In this document: positions 9,847 through 21,425 of the stretch, piece after piece
Layout: the number at the start of each line of letters is the position of its first letter
Numbering within the stretch: position 1 is the stretch's first letter
Source of the DNA: Burkholderia sp. Bp8992
GTDB taxonomy: Bacteria > Pseudomonadota > Gammaproteobacteria > Burkholderiales > Burkholderiaceae
NCBI RefSeq assembly: GCF_003853705.1
Contig: NZ_QTQI01000001.1
Coordinates: 124,001-188,000 of the forward strand
Length of the DNA stretch: 64,000 nucleotides
Reading direction: 5' to 3'
The notes under the pieces: generated by a model
The model's input: the letters and a program-made list of their open reading frames with translations, nothing else
Database searches by the model: none
What the model was told of the DNA's origin: nothing
Made by a program: the position numbers and the translations under genes

Positions 9847-10887
9847 TCAGCGTGCGAGCGACGCGAGATCCCAGCGCGGCTTCACCGTGAACGCGTAGTC
9901 GGCATTGGCCTGCTCGGGCCAGCGGCCGAGCCGCAGTGCGCCTGCGAGCGCGATCATTGCGCCGTTGTCGGTGCAGAGCGCGAGATCGGGGTAGTGCACG
10001 TCGAAGCCGCGCTTGGCGGCGGCGGCCGACAGTGCCGCGCGCAACTGACGGTTCGCACCGACGCCGCCCGCGACCACGAGGCGCTTGAGCCTGGTCTTCT
10101 TCAGCGCGGCGAGCGATTTCGCGACGAGCACGTCGACGGCCGCGTCGACGAAGCCGCGCGCGAGGTCGGCTTTCGCGCGGTCGAGCGCTTCGCCTTCCAG
10201 CTTCGCCGCTTCGAACTTCTTCATCTGCGTGAGCACGGCCGTCTTGAGGCCGCTGAAGCTGAAGTCGAGATCGCCCGAGTGCAGCATGGGGCGCGGCAGC
10301 ACGACTGCACCCGGCGTGCCCGTCTCGGCGAGCTTCGACACTTCCGGGCCGCCCGGATAGCCGAGGCCGATCAGTTTCGCCGTCTTGTCGAACGCTTCAC
10401 CGGCTGCGTCGTCGAGCGTTTCGCCGAGCGTCTCGTACACGCCGACGTCGGTCACGCGCATCAGTTGCGTATGGCCGCCGGACACCAGCAGCGCGATGAA
10501 CGGAAACGGCGGCGGCTCGTCGACGAGCAGCGGCGACAGCAGGTGGCCTTCGAGGTGATGGATGCCGACGGTCGGCTTGTTCCATGCGAGGGCGAGCGCA
10601 TTGGCGATGCTCGCGCCGACCAGCAGCGCGCCGGCCAGGCCGGGGCCCTGCGTAAAGGCGATCGCGTCGATGTCGTCGCGGCGCGTGCCGCTTTGGGCCA
10701 TCACTTCCTCGAGCAGCGGCAGCGCGCGGCGGATGTGGTCGCGCGACGCGAGCTCGGGCACGACGCCGCCGTAGTCGCGGTGCATGGCGATCTGCGAATG
10801 GAGCGCGTGCGCGAGCAGGCCGCGCTGCGTGTCGTAGAGCGCGAGGCCGGTTTCGTCGCAGGAGCTTTCGATGCCGAGAACGAGCAT
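9847..10887 (-). CDS. tsaD: tRNA threonylcarbamoyladenosine transferase TsaD
   Basis: A 346-residue ASKHA-fold protein that, with TsaB and TsaE, transfers threonylcarbamoyl to A37 of ANN-decoding tRNAs. The start at 10887 ([13 protein letters not shown]) gives the standard N-terminus; the 44 extra residues open upstream are Arg/Ala-rich and non-homologous in appearance. The metal-binding HHLEGH (HxxxH) lies near residue 110, with SGGHTQL after it and the third metal ligand in DNGAMIA near the C-terminus. It is divergent from the flavoprotein gene at 11018 with 130 bases between. Confidence 0.95.
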   Translation of the reverse strand: MLVLGIESSCDETGLALYDTQRGLLAHALHSQIAMHRDYGGVVPELASRDHIRRALPLLEEVMAQSGTRRDDIDAIAFTQGPGLAGALLVGASIANALALAWNKPTVGIHHLEGHLLSPLLVDEPPPFPFIALLVSGGHTQLMRVTDVGVYETLGETLDDAAGEAFDKTAKLIGLGYPGGPEVSKLAETGTPGAVVLPRPMLHSGDLDFSFSGLKTAVLTQMKKFEAAKLEGEALDRAKADLARGFVDAAVDVLVAKSLAALKKTRLKRLVVAGGVGANRQLRAALSAAAAKRGFDVHYPDLALCTDNGAMIALAGALRLGRWPEQANADYAFTVKPRWDLASLAR

Positions 10888-11017
10888 GGGTACGGGCAGG
10901 GCGCGCCGTGTCGGGCGCACCGCAGGAAGGTCAACGTAACCGGAAATTATAGCAGGCGAGGGCTGGCCGCCACTGGCGGCGGCCCGGGCTCGATGCCGGG
11001 CAGGTACAATCCGCGCC

Positions 11018-12238
11018 ATGGAAACTTATGACATCGCCGTGATCGGCGCGGGCGCCGCCGGGATGATGAGCGCCGCGGTCGCCGGGCAGCTCGGCCGCCG
11101 CGTCGTGCTGATCGATCACGCGCCGCGGCTCGCCGAGAAGATCCGCATCTCGGGCGGCGGCCGCTGCAACTTCACGAACCTGTACGCGGGCCCCGACAAC
11201 TATCTGTCGTCGAATCCGCATTTCGCACGCTCGGCACTGGCGCGCTATACGCCGCGCGACTTCCTCGGGCTGCTCAAGCGCCATCACGTGACCTGGCACG
11301 AAAAGCACAAGGGTCAGCTTTTTTGCGACCACGGCAGCGACGCGATCATCGACGTGCTGAAGCACGAGTGCGACGCGGGCGGCATCGCGTGGCGCCGGCC
11401 CGTCGTCGTCGACGCGGTGCGCCACGCGCCGGCCGACGGCTTCGTGCTCGACACGCAGCAGGCGGGGGCGATCGGTGCGCGCGCACTGATCATCGCGACG
11501 GGCGGCCTGTCGATCCCGAAGATCGGCGCGACCGACTTCGGCTACCGGCTGGCGAAGCAGTTCGGCCACAAGCTCGTCGATACGCGGCCCGCGCTCGTGC
11601 CGCTGACGTTCGCGCAGCAGGACTGGGAGCCGTTCGCGGCGCTGTCGGGCGTGTCGCTGGAGGTGCGCGTGTCGACGGGCGACAAGAAGCGCGGCGGCGA
11701 ATTCGTCGAGGACCTGCTGCTGACCCATCGCGGCCTGTCCGGGCCCGGCATCCTGCAGATCTCGAGCTACTGGCAGCCCGGCGACCCGATCCGCGTCGAC
11801 CTGCTGCCGCAGCGCGACACGGTGGCCGACCTGCTCGACGCGAAGCGTACGTCGAAGCGCCAGATCGGTTCGCTGCTCGCCGACTGGGTGCCGTCGCGCC
11901 TCGCCCATGCGTGGCTCGACACGCATTGCGTCGCGGCCGACGCGCGGCTCGCGGACCTGCCCGACAAGACGCTGCGCCAGATCGGCGAGGCGCTGTCTGG
12001 CTGGACGCTGACGCCGAACGGCACCGAGGGCTACAAGAAGGCCGAAGTGACGAAGGGCGGGGTCGATACGCGGGAGCTGTCGTCGGCGACGATGATGAGC
12101 GCGCGCGTGCCGGGGCTGTTCTTCGTCGGCGAGGCGGTGGACGTGACGGGCTGGCTCGGCGGCTACAACTTCCAGTGGGCGTGGGCGTCCGGCACGGCGG
12201 CCGGGCAGGCCGCGGCGGAGTATTCGCGGGGCGCCTGA
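11018..12238 (+). CDS. BaiN/HI0933-family flavoprotein
   Basis: A 406-residue FAD-binding protein of the HI0933 type. It has the N-terminal dinucleotide fold [10 protein letters not shown], then [12 protein letters not shown], which is diagnostic for the family, and a C-terminal FAD motif [27 protein letters not shown]. Members are called aminoacetone oxidases or BaiN-like oxidoreductases; the physiological substrate in proteobacteria is not settled. It is divergent from tsaD and upstream of rpsU, and length is normal. Confidence 0.88.
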   Translation: METYDIAVIGAGAAGMMSAAVAGQLGRRVVLIDHAPRLAEKIRISGGGRCNFTNLYAGPDNYLSSNPHFARSALARYTPRDFLGLLKRHHVTWHEKHKGQLFCDHGSDAIIDVLKHECDAGGIAWRRPVVVDAVRHAPADGFVLDTQQAGAIGARALIIATGGLSIPKIGATDFGYRLAKQFGHKLVDTRPALVPLTFAQQDWEPFAALSGVSLEVRVSTGDKKRGGEFVEDLLLTHRGLSGPGILQISSYWQPGDPIRVDLLPQRDTVADLLDAKRTSKRQIGSLLADWVPSRLAHAWLDTHCVAADARLADLPDKTLRQIGEALSGWTLTPNGTEGYKKAEVTKGGVDTRELSSATMMSARVPGLFFVGEAVDVTGWLGGYNFQWAWASGTAAGQAAAEYSRGA

Positions 12239-12276
12239 CGGCCCGGCCCGTTTAAGCGGACCCGGCCCCCGCGCCT

Positions 12277-12304
12277 TTGGACAATCCAATCGCTCTGCTA
12301 TACT
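12277..12304 (+). promoter_or_regulatory. Sigma-70 promoter of rpsU
   Basis: TTGGAC at 12277-12282 and TATACT at 12299-12304, spaced 16 bases, 40 bases upstream of the rpsU ATG. This starts the rpsU transcript of the macromolecular synthesis block. Confidence 0.65.
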
Positions 12305-12343
12305 CGGTAGTCTTTCCCTGCAAACCTTTATTCGTGTCGGATC

Positions 12344-12556
12344 ATGACGATCATTCGCGTTAAAGAGAACGAGCCGTTCGAAGTTGCAATGCGTCGCTTC
12401 AAGCGCACGATCGAGAAGAACGGTCTGCTGACCGAACTTCGCGCGCGCGAGTTTTACGAGAAGCCGACCGCGGAGCGCAAGCGCAAGAAGGCCGCTGCAG
12501 TGAAGCGTCATTACAAGCGGATTCGCAGCCAGACGTTGCCGAAGAAGCTGTACTGA
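12344..12556 (+). CDS. rpsU: 30S ribosomal protein S21
   Basis: A 70-residue, strongly basic protein with the S21 sequence ([19 protein letters not shown], then [18 protein letters not shown]). S21 sits near the platform of the small subunit and helps base-pairing of mRNA leaders with 16S rRNA. It heads the rpsU-yqeY-dnaG-rpoD block, the betaproteobacterial version of the macromolecular synthesis operon. A terminator between rpsU and yqeY probably limits readthrough, which would let S21 be made in excess over primase and sigma factor. Confidence 0.97.
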
Positions 12557-12663
12557 ACGATTGGGCGCCGCGCGGTTCGCTGAGCGGCGCACCGGCGACT
12601 CCGCGCGATCGGGTACGATCGCGCAGCCGATCAGGCGGCGAGTCGCCGATGCCGGATTCGAGC

Positions 12664-12697
12664 AACCCGCTTGAGACACTGTCCCAAGCGGGTTTTT
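12664..12697 (+). terminator. Terminator between rpsU and yqeY
   Basis: A 10-bp stem (AACCCGCTTG / CAAGCGGGTT) with an 11-base loop followed by TTTTTG. In E. coli a terminator in the same place (rpsU/dnaG) attenuates the operon; the position here suggests the same role. Confidence 0.85.
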
Positions 12698-12750
12698 GTG
12701 TTGACGCCCATTCGCGGGCGTCGGATTCACGTTTCCATTCCGGGTGAAAG

Positions 12751-13197
12751 ATGAGTTTGAAAGAGCAGATCAGCGAAGACATGAAGGCCGCGATGCGCGC
12801 GAAGGAAAGCGAGCGCCTGGCGACGATTCGCCTGCTGATGGCCGCGATCAAGCAGCGCGAGGTCGATGATCGTGTCACGCTCGACGACGCGGGCATCACG
12901 GCCGTGATCGACAAGATGATCAAGCAGCGCAAGGATTCGATCAGCCAGTTCCAGGCTGCCGGCCGCGACGACCTCGTCGCGAAGGAGCAGGCCGAGCTGA
13001 CCGTGCTGGGCGGCTACATGCCCGCGCAACTGTCGGACGCCGAAGTGGCGGCCGAAATCCAGGCGGCGGTCGCGCAAACCGGCGCAGCCGGCCCGCAGGA
13101 CATGGGCAAGGTGATGGGCGTGCTGAAGGGCAAGCTCGCCGGCCGTGCCGACATGACGGCCGTTTCCGCGCAGGTCAAGGCCGCGCTCACGAAGTAA
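12751..13197 (+). CDS. GatB/YqeY domain protein
   Basis: A 148-residue YqeY-family protein (MSLKEQISEDMKAAMRAKES, GGYMPAQLSDAEV, GPQDMGKVMGVLK). The fold matches the C-terminal helical domain of the GatB subunit of tRNA amidotransferase. The free-standing protein is thought to bind tRNA or help amidation, but its function is not proven. It lies between rpsU and dnaG, an arrangement common in beta- and some gammaproteobacteria, 70 bases before dnaG. Confidence 0.9.
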   Translation: MSLKEQISEDMKAAMRAKESERLATIRLLMAAIKQREVDDRVTLDDAGITAVIDKMIKQRKDSISQFQAAGRDDLVAKEQAELTVLGGYMPAQLSDAEVAAEIQAAVAQTGAAGPQDMGKVMGVLKGKLAGRADMTAVSAQVKAALTK

Positions 13198-13267
13198 AAC
13201 CCGTTCCCGGTGCGCCCAGCGATGCGCGCGCCGGGCGTCGTATTGTCTTTTTTCGCTCGATCCCACG

Positions 13268-15142
13268 GTGATTCCGCATTCTTTCCTGCAGGACTTGCTG
13301 AACCGCGTCGATATCGTCGACGTGGTGGGCCGGTACGTGCAGCTCAAGAAGGGCGGCGCCAACTTCATGGGGTTGTGCCCGTTCCATAACGAGAAGAGCC
13401 CGTCGTTTACCGTCAGTCCGACCAAACAGTTCTATCACTGCTTCGGTTGCGGCGCGCACGGCACGGCGATCGGCTTCCTGATGGAGCACGCGGGGCTCAC
13501 GTTCCCGGAAGCCGTGCAGGAACTCGCGCAGTCCGTCGGGCTGACCGTGCCGCACGAACCGTCGATGCGCGGCGGTGGGGGCGGAGGCGGTGGCGGCGAC
13601 TATCCGGCGCCGGTGTCGAAATCGGTCGCGACCGCACTGTCCGACGCGATGACGGCCGCATGCGACTACTACCGCAAGCAGTTGCGCGGCGCGACGGTTG
13701 CGATCCAGTATCTGAAGAACCGGGGCCTGACCGGCGAGATCGCCGCGCGCTTCGGTCTCGGCTATGCGCCGGACGGCTGGCAGAACCTCGAAGCCGCGTT
13801 CCCGGACTATCACGACGAATCGCTCGTCGAGTCGGGGCTCGTGATCGTCAGCGAGAAGACCGACGCGCAGGGCGTCGCGCGCCGCTACGACCGGTTCCGC
13901 GAGCGGATCATGTTCCCGATCCGCAACGTGAAGGGGCAGGTGATCGGCTTCGGCGGCCGCGTGCTCGGCAGCGGCGAACCGAAGTACCTGAACTCGCCCG
14001 AAACGCCGCTGTTCAACAAGGGCAGCGAGCTGTACGGGCTGTTCGAGGCGCGGCTCGCGATTCGCGAGCGCAAGTACGTGCTGGTCGTCGAAGGCTACAT
14101 GGACGTCGTCGCGCTCGCGCAGCTCGGGTTTCCGAACGCGGTCGCGACGCTCGGCACCGCGTGCACGCCGATTCACGTGCAGAAGCTGCTGCGCCAGACC
14201 GACACGGTCATTTTCAGTTTCGACGGCGATTCGGCCGGGCGGCGGGCGGCGCGGCGCGCGCTCGAGGCCTGCCTGCCGCATGCGGGCGACAATCGCACGA
14301 TCCGGTTCCTTTTTCTGCCGACCGAGCATGATCCGGACAGCTATGTACGCGAGTTCGGCGCGGACGCGTTCTCCGAGCAGGTCGAGCGCGCGATGCCGCT
14401 GTCGCAATTTCTGTTGAACGAAGCGATTGCCGGCAAGGCGCTCGATCAGCCGGAAGGGCGCGCGAAGGCGCTGTTCGATGCGAAGCCGCTGTTGCAGGCG
14501 CTGCCCGCGAACGCGTTGCGTGCACAGATCATGCACATGTTCGCGGACCGCCTCGACATCCCGTTCGAAGAGGTCGCGGGGCTGTCCGACGTCGACACGC
14601 GGATCGCTGCGCCGCCGCGCCAGGCGCCCCCGCGCAGCGAGCGCCGACGCGTGACGGACAGCGAAAAGCGCGCGTTGCGCACGCTGGTGATGCATCCGCG
14701 CATCGCGTCGCAGCTCGACGACGAACAGATTGCGACCCTGCGCGCGTTGCCGCGCATCGGCGAACTGTTCGCGGAAGTCGTCGACCATGCGCGCGCGCTG
14801 GGCGATGGCGCGGAGTTCCGGCTGCTGTCGGATGTCCTGCGGACGTCCTCGAACGGGGCGACTTACGAGGAAATCTTCCGCGAAATTCTGGACTATGATG
14901 AAAACGTCCGCGATTTGCTGTTACAGAATCCGGAAGACGAGACGGTGCCCGAGCGGCAGCGTGAGCAGGAACGCATCGCGGGGGAGGAGCTGCAGGCGGC
15001 GGTGCTCAAGATGCGCTACGACGCCTGCTGCGACCGGCTTGACCGGCTGGCGCGGCAGTCCGCCTTCACCCCCGAGGAATTGGCTGAATTGACGGAATTG
15101 AACCAGCAGCGAACCGACATGAAACGTCGGCTCGGGCTGTAG
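13268..15142 (+). CDS. dnaG: DNA primase
   Basis: A 624-residue primase with a GTG start (IPHSFLQDLL), the usual position for DnaG. The N-terminal CHC2 zinc domain shows CPFH and, after 17 residues, CFGCG. It is joined to the RNA polymerase domain by a linker with nine glycines in a row (about residues 101-111). The polymerase core has the Toprim motifs VVEGYMDV and FDGDSAGRRAARRA. The C-terminal 150 residues form the DnaB-binding domain. It makes the RNA primers for lagging-strand synthesis. rpoD follows 88 bases later with its own promoter. Confidence 0.96.
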   Translation: MIPHSFLQDLLNRVDIVDVVGRYVQLKKGGANFMGLCPFHNEKSPSFTVSPTKQFYHCFGCGAHGTAIGFLMEHAGLTFPEAVQELAQSVGLTVPHEPSMRGGGGGGGGGDYPAPVSKSVATALSDAMTAACDYYRKQLRGATVAIQYLKNRGLTGEIAARFGLGYAPDGWQNLEAAFPDYHDESLVESGLVIVSEKTDAQGVARRYDRFRERIMFPIRNVKGQVIGFGGRVLGSGEPKYLNSPETPLFNKGSELYGLFEARLAIRERKYVLVVEGYMDVVALAQLGFPNAVATLGTACTPIHVQKLLRQTDTVIFSFDGDSAGRRAARRALEACLPHAGDNRTIRFLFLPTEHDPDSYVREFGADAFSEQVERAMPLSQFLLNEAIAGKALDQPEGRAKALFDAKPLLQALPANALRAQIMHMFADRLDIPFEEVAGLSDVDTRIAAPPRQAPPRSERRRVTDSEKRALRTLVMHPRIASQLDDEQIATLRALPRIGELFAEVVDHARALGDGAEFRLLSDVLRTSSNGATYEEIFREILDYDENVRDLLLQNPEDETVPERQREQERIAGEELQAAVLKMRYDACCDRLDRLARQSAFTPEELAELTELNQQRTDMKRRLGL

Positions 15143-15154
15143 GCGGCCGGGGCG

Positions 15155-15184
15155 CTTAGAGAGGGCGCCCCAGCGTGCTATAAT
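15155..15184 (+). promoter_or_regulatory. Promoter of rpoD
   Basis: A perfect TATAAT at 15179-15184, 46 bases upstream of the rpoD ATG. The best -35 candidate is CTTAGA at 15155-15160 with an 18-base spacer, which is poor. The -10 is well supported; the -35 assignment is tentative. Confidence 0.5.
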
Positions 15185-15230
15185 ATAAGGTTTCCAGCGG
15201 TTTGTTTTCCAAGCAAAGGCGAGAATCGCG

Positions 15231-17648
<2,418 letters not shown>

Positions 17649-17668
17649 TTTCCAGCGTCTCTGCCACG

Positions 17669-17710
17669 AACGCCGCCGGTATCCGCATGATGCCGGTGGC
17701 GTTTGTTCCC
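17669..17710 (+). terminator. Terminator of rpoD
   Basis: A 15-bp inverted repeat with two G-U pairs (AACGCCGCCGGTATC / GATGCCGGTGGCGTT) and a 5-base loop, followed by TGTTCCCTTTG, 21 bases past the rpoD stop. Confidence 0.75.
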
Positions 17711-17727
17711 TTTGTCGTCTTTGTTGT

Positions 17728-17733
17728 TACAAT
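17728..17733 (+). promoter_or_regulatory. Possible -10 element of the tRNA gene
   Basis: TACAAT 54 bases upstream of the tRNA. A matching -35 is weak (TTGTTC at 17703-17708, 19-base spacer) and overlaps the rpoD terminator. The tRNA could alternatively be processed from rpoD readthrough. Confidence 0.3.
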
Positions 17734-17786
17734 GCCGGCCCGGCCTCGTTGCCGGGACAGCGTGTAGCACGCTTTGCTTCTCGTCT

Positions 17787-17865
17787 GGGCCCCTAGCTCA
17801 TGCTTGGTTAGAGCAGCGAACTCATAATTCGTTGGTGCCGGGTTCGACTCCCGGGGGGCCCACCA
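17787..17865 (+). tRNA. tRNA with CAT anticodon, probably tRNA-Ile2 (lysidine) rather than elongator tRNA-Met
   Basis: A 79-base cloverleaf with the CCA end encoded. The acceptor stem is GGGCCCC/GGGGCCC, the anticodon loop CTCATAA (anticodon CAT) on stem GCGAA/TTCGT, and the T arm CCGGG-TTCGACT-CCCGG. Two features match E. coli tRNA-Ile2 rather than elongator tRNA-Met: C4-G69 and C5-G68 in the acceptor stem, which are known TilS determinants, and a G27-U43 wobble pair. The D loop has 11 bases, two more than in the E. coli counterparts. If it is tRNA-Ile2, TilS converts C34 to lysidine and it reads AUA. Confidence 0.85.
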
Positions 17866-18165
17866 GGTTCGCTTCCACGGTTGTCCGGGGAAGCCGCGAA
17901 ACCCGCGATGCCGCACGGCGTCGCGGGTTTTTCTTTGGTGCGCGGTCGAGCGTATTGAGCGCGTTCGCGCCGGCGCCGCATGTCGCGTCTTCGCCACCGC
18001 GGAAACGCCGAAAGCGTGCCGACCCGATATCAATCGAAGTATGCTGTGGCGCGATCCGGTCGCATGCTGCTCCATCGCGCGCACCGGGGACCGGCGCCGC
18101 GCTCCGTCCGGCAGCCAGCCAGAACAAACACAATCCGACTTCGCCCGACAATGGGGGCGGCCAAC
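17866..18165. other. Spacer between tRNA and phospholipase gene
   Basis: Apart from the tRNA terminator at its left end, no gene or clear promoter is seen. The open frame reaching back to 17980 is Arg-rich and non-protein-like, so it is treated as leader of the lipoprotein gene. Confidence 0.5.
17899..17936 (+). terminator. Terminator downstream of the tRNA
   Basis: A 15-bp stem with one G-U pair (AAACCCGCGATGCCG / CGGCGTCGCGGGTTT) followed by TTCTTT, 34 bases after the tRNA. Confidence 0.85.
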
Positions 18166-19716
18166 ATGATCATGCTGCGTTCGTGGGGTGCGGTTCTGTC
18201 GTTGCTGATGCTTGCTGCGTGCGCGAGCCTGCCGCCGCAGGCCGACCGCACGCCGACGCATGCATTCACCGATACCGACAATACGCGCCTCGGTGTGGCA
18301 TTTCGCCAGCAGGCCGCCGCGCATCCCGGGCTGGACGCGTTCCATTTGCTGACCGATCCGGTCGACGCGCTGGATGCGCGCGTGCTGCTCGCCGACCGCG
18401 CCGACCGGTCGCTCGACCTTCAGTACTACATCTGGCACGACGACCTGACCGGGCACGAACTGGCCGATGCGGTCATCCGCGCGGCCGATCGCGGCGTGCG
18501 CGTGCGCGCGCTGCTCGACGATCTCGGCACCAACGCGGACGACCGCAAGCTGCTCGAGATCAGCGCGCACCCGAACATCGAGATCCGGCTGTTCAATCCG
18601 GTGGCCACTCGCCGGTTCAAGAAGATCGGCACGGTATTCGAGTTCGCGCGCGTCAACCGGCGCATGCACAACAAGGCGATGATCGCGGACAACCAGGCGG
18701 CGATCGTCGGTGGCCGCAATATCGGCGACGAGTACTTCGGTGCGTCTTCGATGCTGGAGTTCGGCGATCTCGATGTCGTCGTTCACGGCCCGGCGGTGAA
18801 GGCCATCTCGACCGAATTCGATACGTTCTGGAATTCTCCGTACGCGTATCCGATCGACGTGCTGGTCGGGCACGATGCGGCGCCGGGCGGGCTCGATCGC
18901 GAGCGCGAACGGTTGCGCGACTACCTGAGAGCCATGGAGGACAATCCGTATGTGCTCGAGGCCCGGCAGCGGCTCGATCGGATCGTGCATGGGCAGGGTA
19001 CCGAATTGTCGTGGGGGCGCGCGACGGTGCTGTACGACGATCCGTCGAAGATCGCGCACGCGCCGAAGGACGCCGACGGGCACCTGACGCCGCAATTGCG
19101 CGCGCTTGCGTTGCAGCCCCAGCACGACCTGCTGATCGTGTCGCCGTATTTCGTGCCGGGCAAGGACGTCGTCGAGCGGCTGCGTGCGCTCACGGCGCGC
19201 GGCGTGCGCGTGACGGTGCTGACCAACTCGCTCGCGTCGACCGACGTGGCGGCCGTGCATGCCGGCTACCGGCATTATCGAAGCGACCTGGTGAATGCCG
19301 GCGTGCGGCTTTACGAACGGCGGCCGTCGGGCGACAAGAGCATTTCGAAGCAGGTCATCATCGGCTCGTCACGCGCGTCGCTGCACGCGAAGACCTACGT
19401 GTTCGATCACCAGAGCATTTTCATCGGGTCGATGAATCTCGATCCGCGCTCGCTGAACCTCAATACGGAGATCGGCGTGTATTGCGAAAGTCCGGCAATT
19501 GCGTCGCAGGTGGCGAACGATCTCGAGGCGCGGCTCGACCGGATCGCGTGGCGTGTCGAGGCGACGACCGATGCGGCCGGGAAAGGGCGGCTCGTGTGGA
19601 TTCAGACCGATGCGGACGGGAAGGTCACCGAAATCGATCACGAACCGGAAGTGTCGCCCGCACGGCGGATGGAGGTCTGGTTTCTGGGGCTGTTTCCGAT
19701 CGAGTCGCAACTGTGA
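18166..19716 (+). CDS. Phospholipase D/cardiolipin synthase family lipoprotein
   Basis: A 516-residue protein with two HKD motifs, HNKAMIAD with GGRNIGDEYF and HAKTYVFD with GSMNLDPRS, as in ClsC-type cardiolipin synthases and related phospholipase D enzymes. The start at 18166 (MIMLRSWGAVL) places a lipobox LAAC at about residue 20, so the mature protein is probably a lipoprotein facing the periplasm; a G-rich ribosome site precedes it. It could join phosphatidylglycerol with another phospholipid to form cardiolipin. It converges on the MocR gene, only 7 bases apart. No YmdB-like partner is adjacent. Confidence 0.85.
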   Translation: MIMLRSWGAVLSLLMLAACASLPPQADRTPTHAFTDTDNTRLGVAFRQQAAAHPGLDAFHLLTDPVDALDARVLLADRADRSLDLQYYIWHDDLTGHELADAVIRAADRGVRVRALLDDLGTNADDRKLLEISAHPNIEIRLFNPVATRRFKKIGTVFEFARVNRRMHNKAMIADNQAAIVGGRNIGDEYFGASSMLEFGDLDVVVHGPAVKAISTEFDTFWNSPYAYPIDVLVGHDAAPGGLDRERERLRDYLRAMEDNPYVLEARQRLDRIVHGQGTELSWGRATVLYDDPSKIAHAPKDADGHLTPQLRALALQPQHDLLIVSPYFVPGKDVVERLRALTARGVRVTVLTNSLASTDVAAVHAGYRHYRSDLVNAGVRLYERRPSGDKSISKQVIIGSSRASLHAKTYVFDHQSIFIGSMNLDPRSLNLNTEIGVYCESPAIASQVANDLEARLDRIAWRVEATTDAAGKGRLVWIQTDADGKVTEIDHEPEVSPARRMEVWFLGLFPIESQL

Positions 19717-19723
19717 GCGACGC

Positions 19724-21190
19724 TCAGCGGCGCGTGCGGCCGAGTCGTTCGATGACGGCCGCGAACTGCGTCGTTGCTGAGTCGATCGTCGCGTCGTCCA
19801 GCCCGGAATAGCCGAGCACGAAGCCGTTGTACGTGCGGCCGTCGCCGACGCGGTAGCTGCTCAGCGGCTGCAGCAGCAGGCCCTGCGCGGCCGCGGCGCG
19901 CGCGACGTCGGTGTCGTGCAGCGGCACCGTGAGATCCGCCGACAGATGCATGCCGCCCGGACTGTCACGCACGCTCAATGCGGTGCCGAGGTGGCGCGCG
20001 AGGGCGGCTTCGAGGCTGCTGCGCCGCTCGGCATAGAGCGACCTCATCCTGCGCAGGTGCCGTGCAAAGAGGCCGGTGTCGATGAATTCGGCCATCGCGA
20101 GCTGGTCGGCCGAATGACCGCGATGGACGAGTTCGCGCAGCGTTCGCGTGAAGCGATCGACGAGAATCGGCGGCACCACCATGAAGCCGAGCCGAAGCGC
20201 GGGAAACATCGTCTTGCTGAAGGTGCCGAGATAGCAGACCGGCGCGTCGGGATGCAGGCCCTGGATCGCGGGCAACGGCTGGCCGTCGTGACGGAACTCG
20301 CTGTCGTAATCGTCCTCGACGATCCACGCACCGCACGCGAGCGCACGCTCGACGAGCGCTGCGCGCCGTGCCGGGCTCATCAGTGCGCCGAGCGGATATT
20401 GGTGCGATGGCGTCGTATAGATCAGCCGGGGCGGCTGGCTACGCCACTGTGCGTCGGTAGGCGCCATCCCTTCGTGATCGACCTCGATCGGCACGAGATT
20501 CAGGCCGGTCGATCGGAAGGCTGTCCGCGCGCCGTTGTAGCAGGGATTCTCGAGCCAGCCGTATTCGCCGGGATTCGCGAGCATGCGCGCACACAGCTCG
20601 AGGCTGCCTTGCGTGCCGTCGGTGATGAATACCTGGCCCGTGTCGCAGCGCACGCCTCGCGACACGCGGATGTACGCGGCCACCGCGCGCCTGAGCTCGG
20701 GCAGCCCTTCGACCGGCCCATACGCGAGCTGGGCGGGCTTGATGGTTTTCCATGCACGCTCGATGCAGCGGCGCCACTGCGCCACGGGGAATTCGTCGAG
20801 TGACGGGAGGCCGGGGACGAACGGCAGCATGCGTTCGGGCTCGGGATCGGCGTTCTCCAGCCCTTGCACGCGCGCCGACAGCCGAACCGCGGGCGGCCCG
20901 TCTTCATTCGCGGCGCTCGCGCGGCTGCATCCGTCCCATCGCGTGATCGTGCCGTTGCGCGTGGCGGCTACGAAGCCTTCTTCCGCCAGCCGCTCGTACG
21001 CATAGACCGCCGAGTTGCGTGCAATACCCAGCTCGGCCGCGAGCACGCGCGTCGACACGAGCCGCGTGCCGGGCGGAAGGTGCCCGTCGAGCAGCAGCGT
21101 GCGCAGGCTCCGGTACAGCGCTTCTTGCTGGCTGTGTCGGGTCGTGCCGTCCTGTCGGGCAAGCGACGAGATGAGCAGCGCGAAATCCAT
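19724..21190 (-). CDS. MocR-type transcription regulator (GntR HTH plus aminotransferase domain)
   Basis: A 488-residue fusion of an N-terminal winged helix (about 20-85; LVSTRVLAAELGIARNSAVY) and a fold-type I aminotransferase domain (about 110-480). The PLP-binding Lys is in GTFSKTMFPALRLG. MocR proteins sense PLP or amino compounds, usually without real transaminase activity. It is divergent from a pyridoxamine-phosphate-oxidase-like gene 235 bases away, which fits a role in vitamin B6 balance similar to PdxR. The octamer GCTGGTTC occurs twice just upstream of its start. A paralogue lies at 58756-60279. Confidence 0.9.
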   Translation of the reverse strand: MDFALLISSLARQDGTTRHSQQEALYRSLRTLLLDGHLPPGTRLVSTRVLAAELGIARNSAVYAYERLAEEGFVAATRNGTITRWDGCSRASAANEDGPPAVRLSARVQGLENADPEPERMLPFVPGLPSLDEFPVAQWRRCIERAWKTIKPAQLAYGPVEGLPELRRAVAAYIRVSRGVRCDTGQVFITDGTQGSLELCARMLANPGEYGWLENPCYNGARTAFRSTGLNLVPIEVDHEGMAPTDAQWRSQPPRLIYTTPSHQYPLGALMSPARRAALVERALACGAWIVEDDYDSEFRHDGQPLPAIQGLHPDAPVCYLGTFSKTMFPALRLGFMVVPPILVDRFTRTLRELVHRGHSADQLAMAEFIDTGLFARHLRRMRSLYAERRSSLEAALARHLGTALSVRDSPGGMHLSADLTVPLHDTDVARAAAAQGLLLQPLSSYRVGDGRTYNGFVLGYSGLDDATIDSATTQFAAVIERLGRTRR

Positions 21191-21192
21191 AG

Positions 21193-21224
21193 GCTGGTTC
21201 CAGAAATTTTCGTTGTGCTGGTTC
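21193..21224. promoter_or_regulatory. Direct repeat GCTGGTTC x2 in the MocR/PNPOx divergent region
   Basis: GCTGGTTC occurs at 21193-21200 and 21217-21224, 24 bases start to start, right next to the MocR start codon. MocR regulators often bind direct repeats in the divergent promoter, so this is a candidate autoregulatory operator. Binding is inferred, not shown. Confidence 0.4.
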
Positions 21225-21425
21225 TTTTGAAGATGCCGCGCGCATCGTATCGTTCACGTTCTCGCGGTGCAGACCGGCGCGCAAGCCGTGCCGGCGATCG
21301 CCGCGGCCTGCTGCACGTCGGTATTCTGATCGATTTGACATGCGACTGTCGACGAGCCCGGCGACGGGCAATTCGGCCGTGAATACGGCGCGCTACCGAT
21401 TCAATTCACTTCGTAGTCCAGACAT

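Noticed and set aside
17822-18151. 109-codon leftward frame overlapping the tRNA 3' half
   Set aside because: Its C-terminus is the translated tRNA complement, a frequent false gene.
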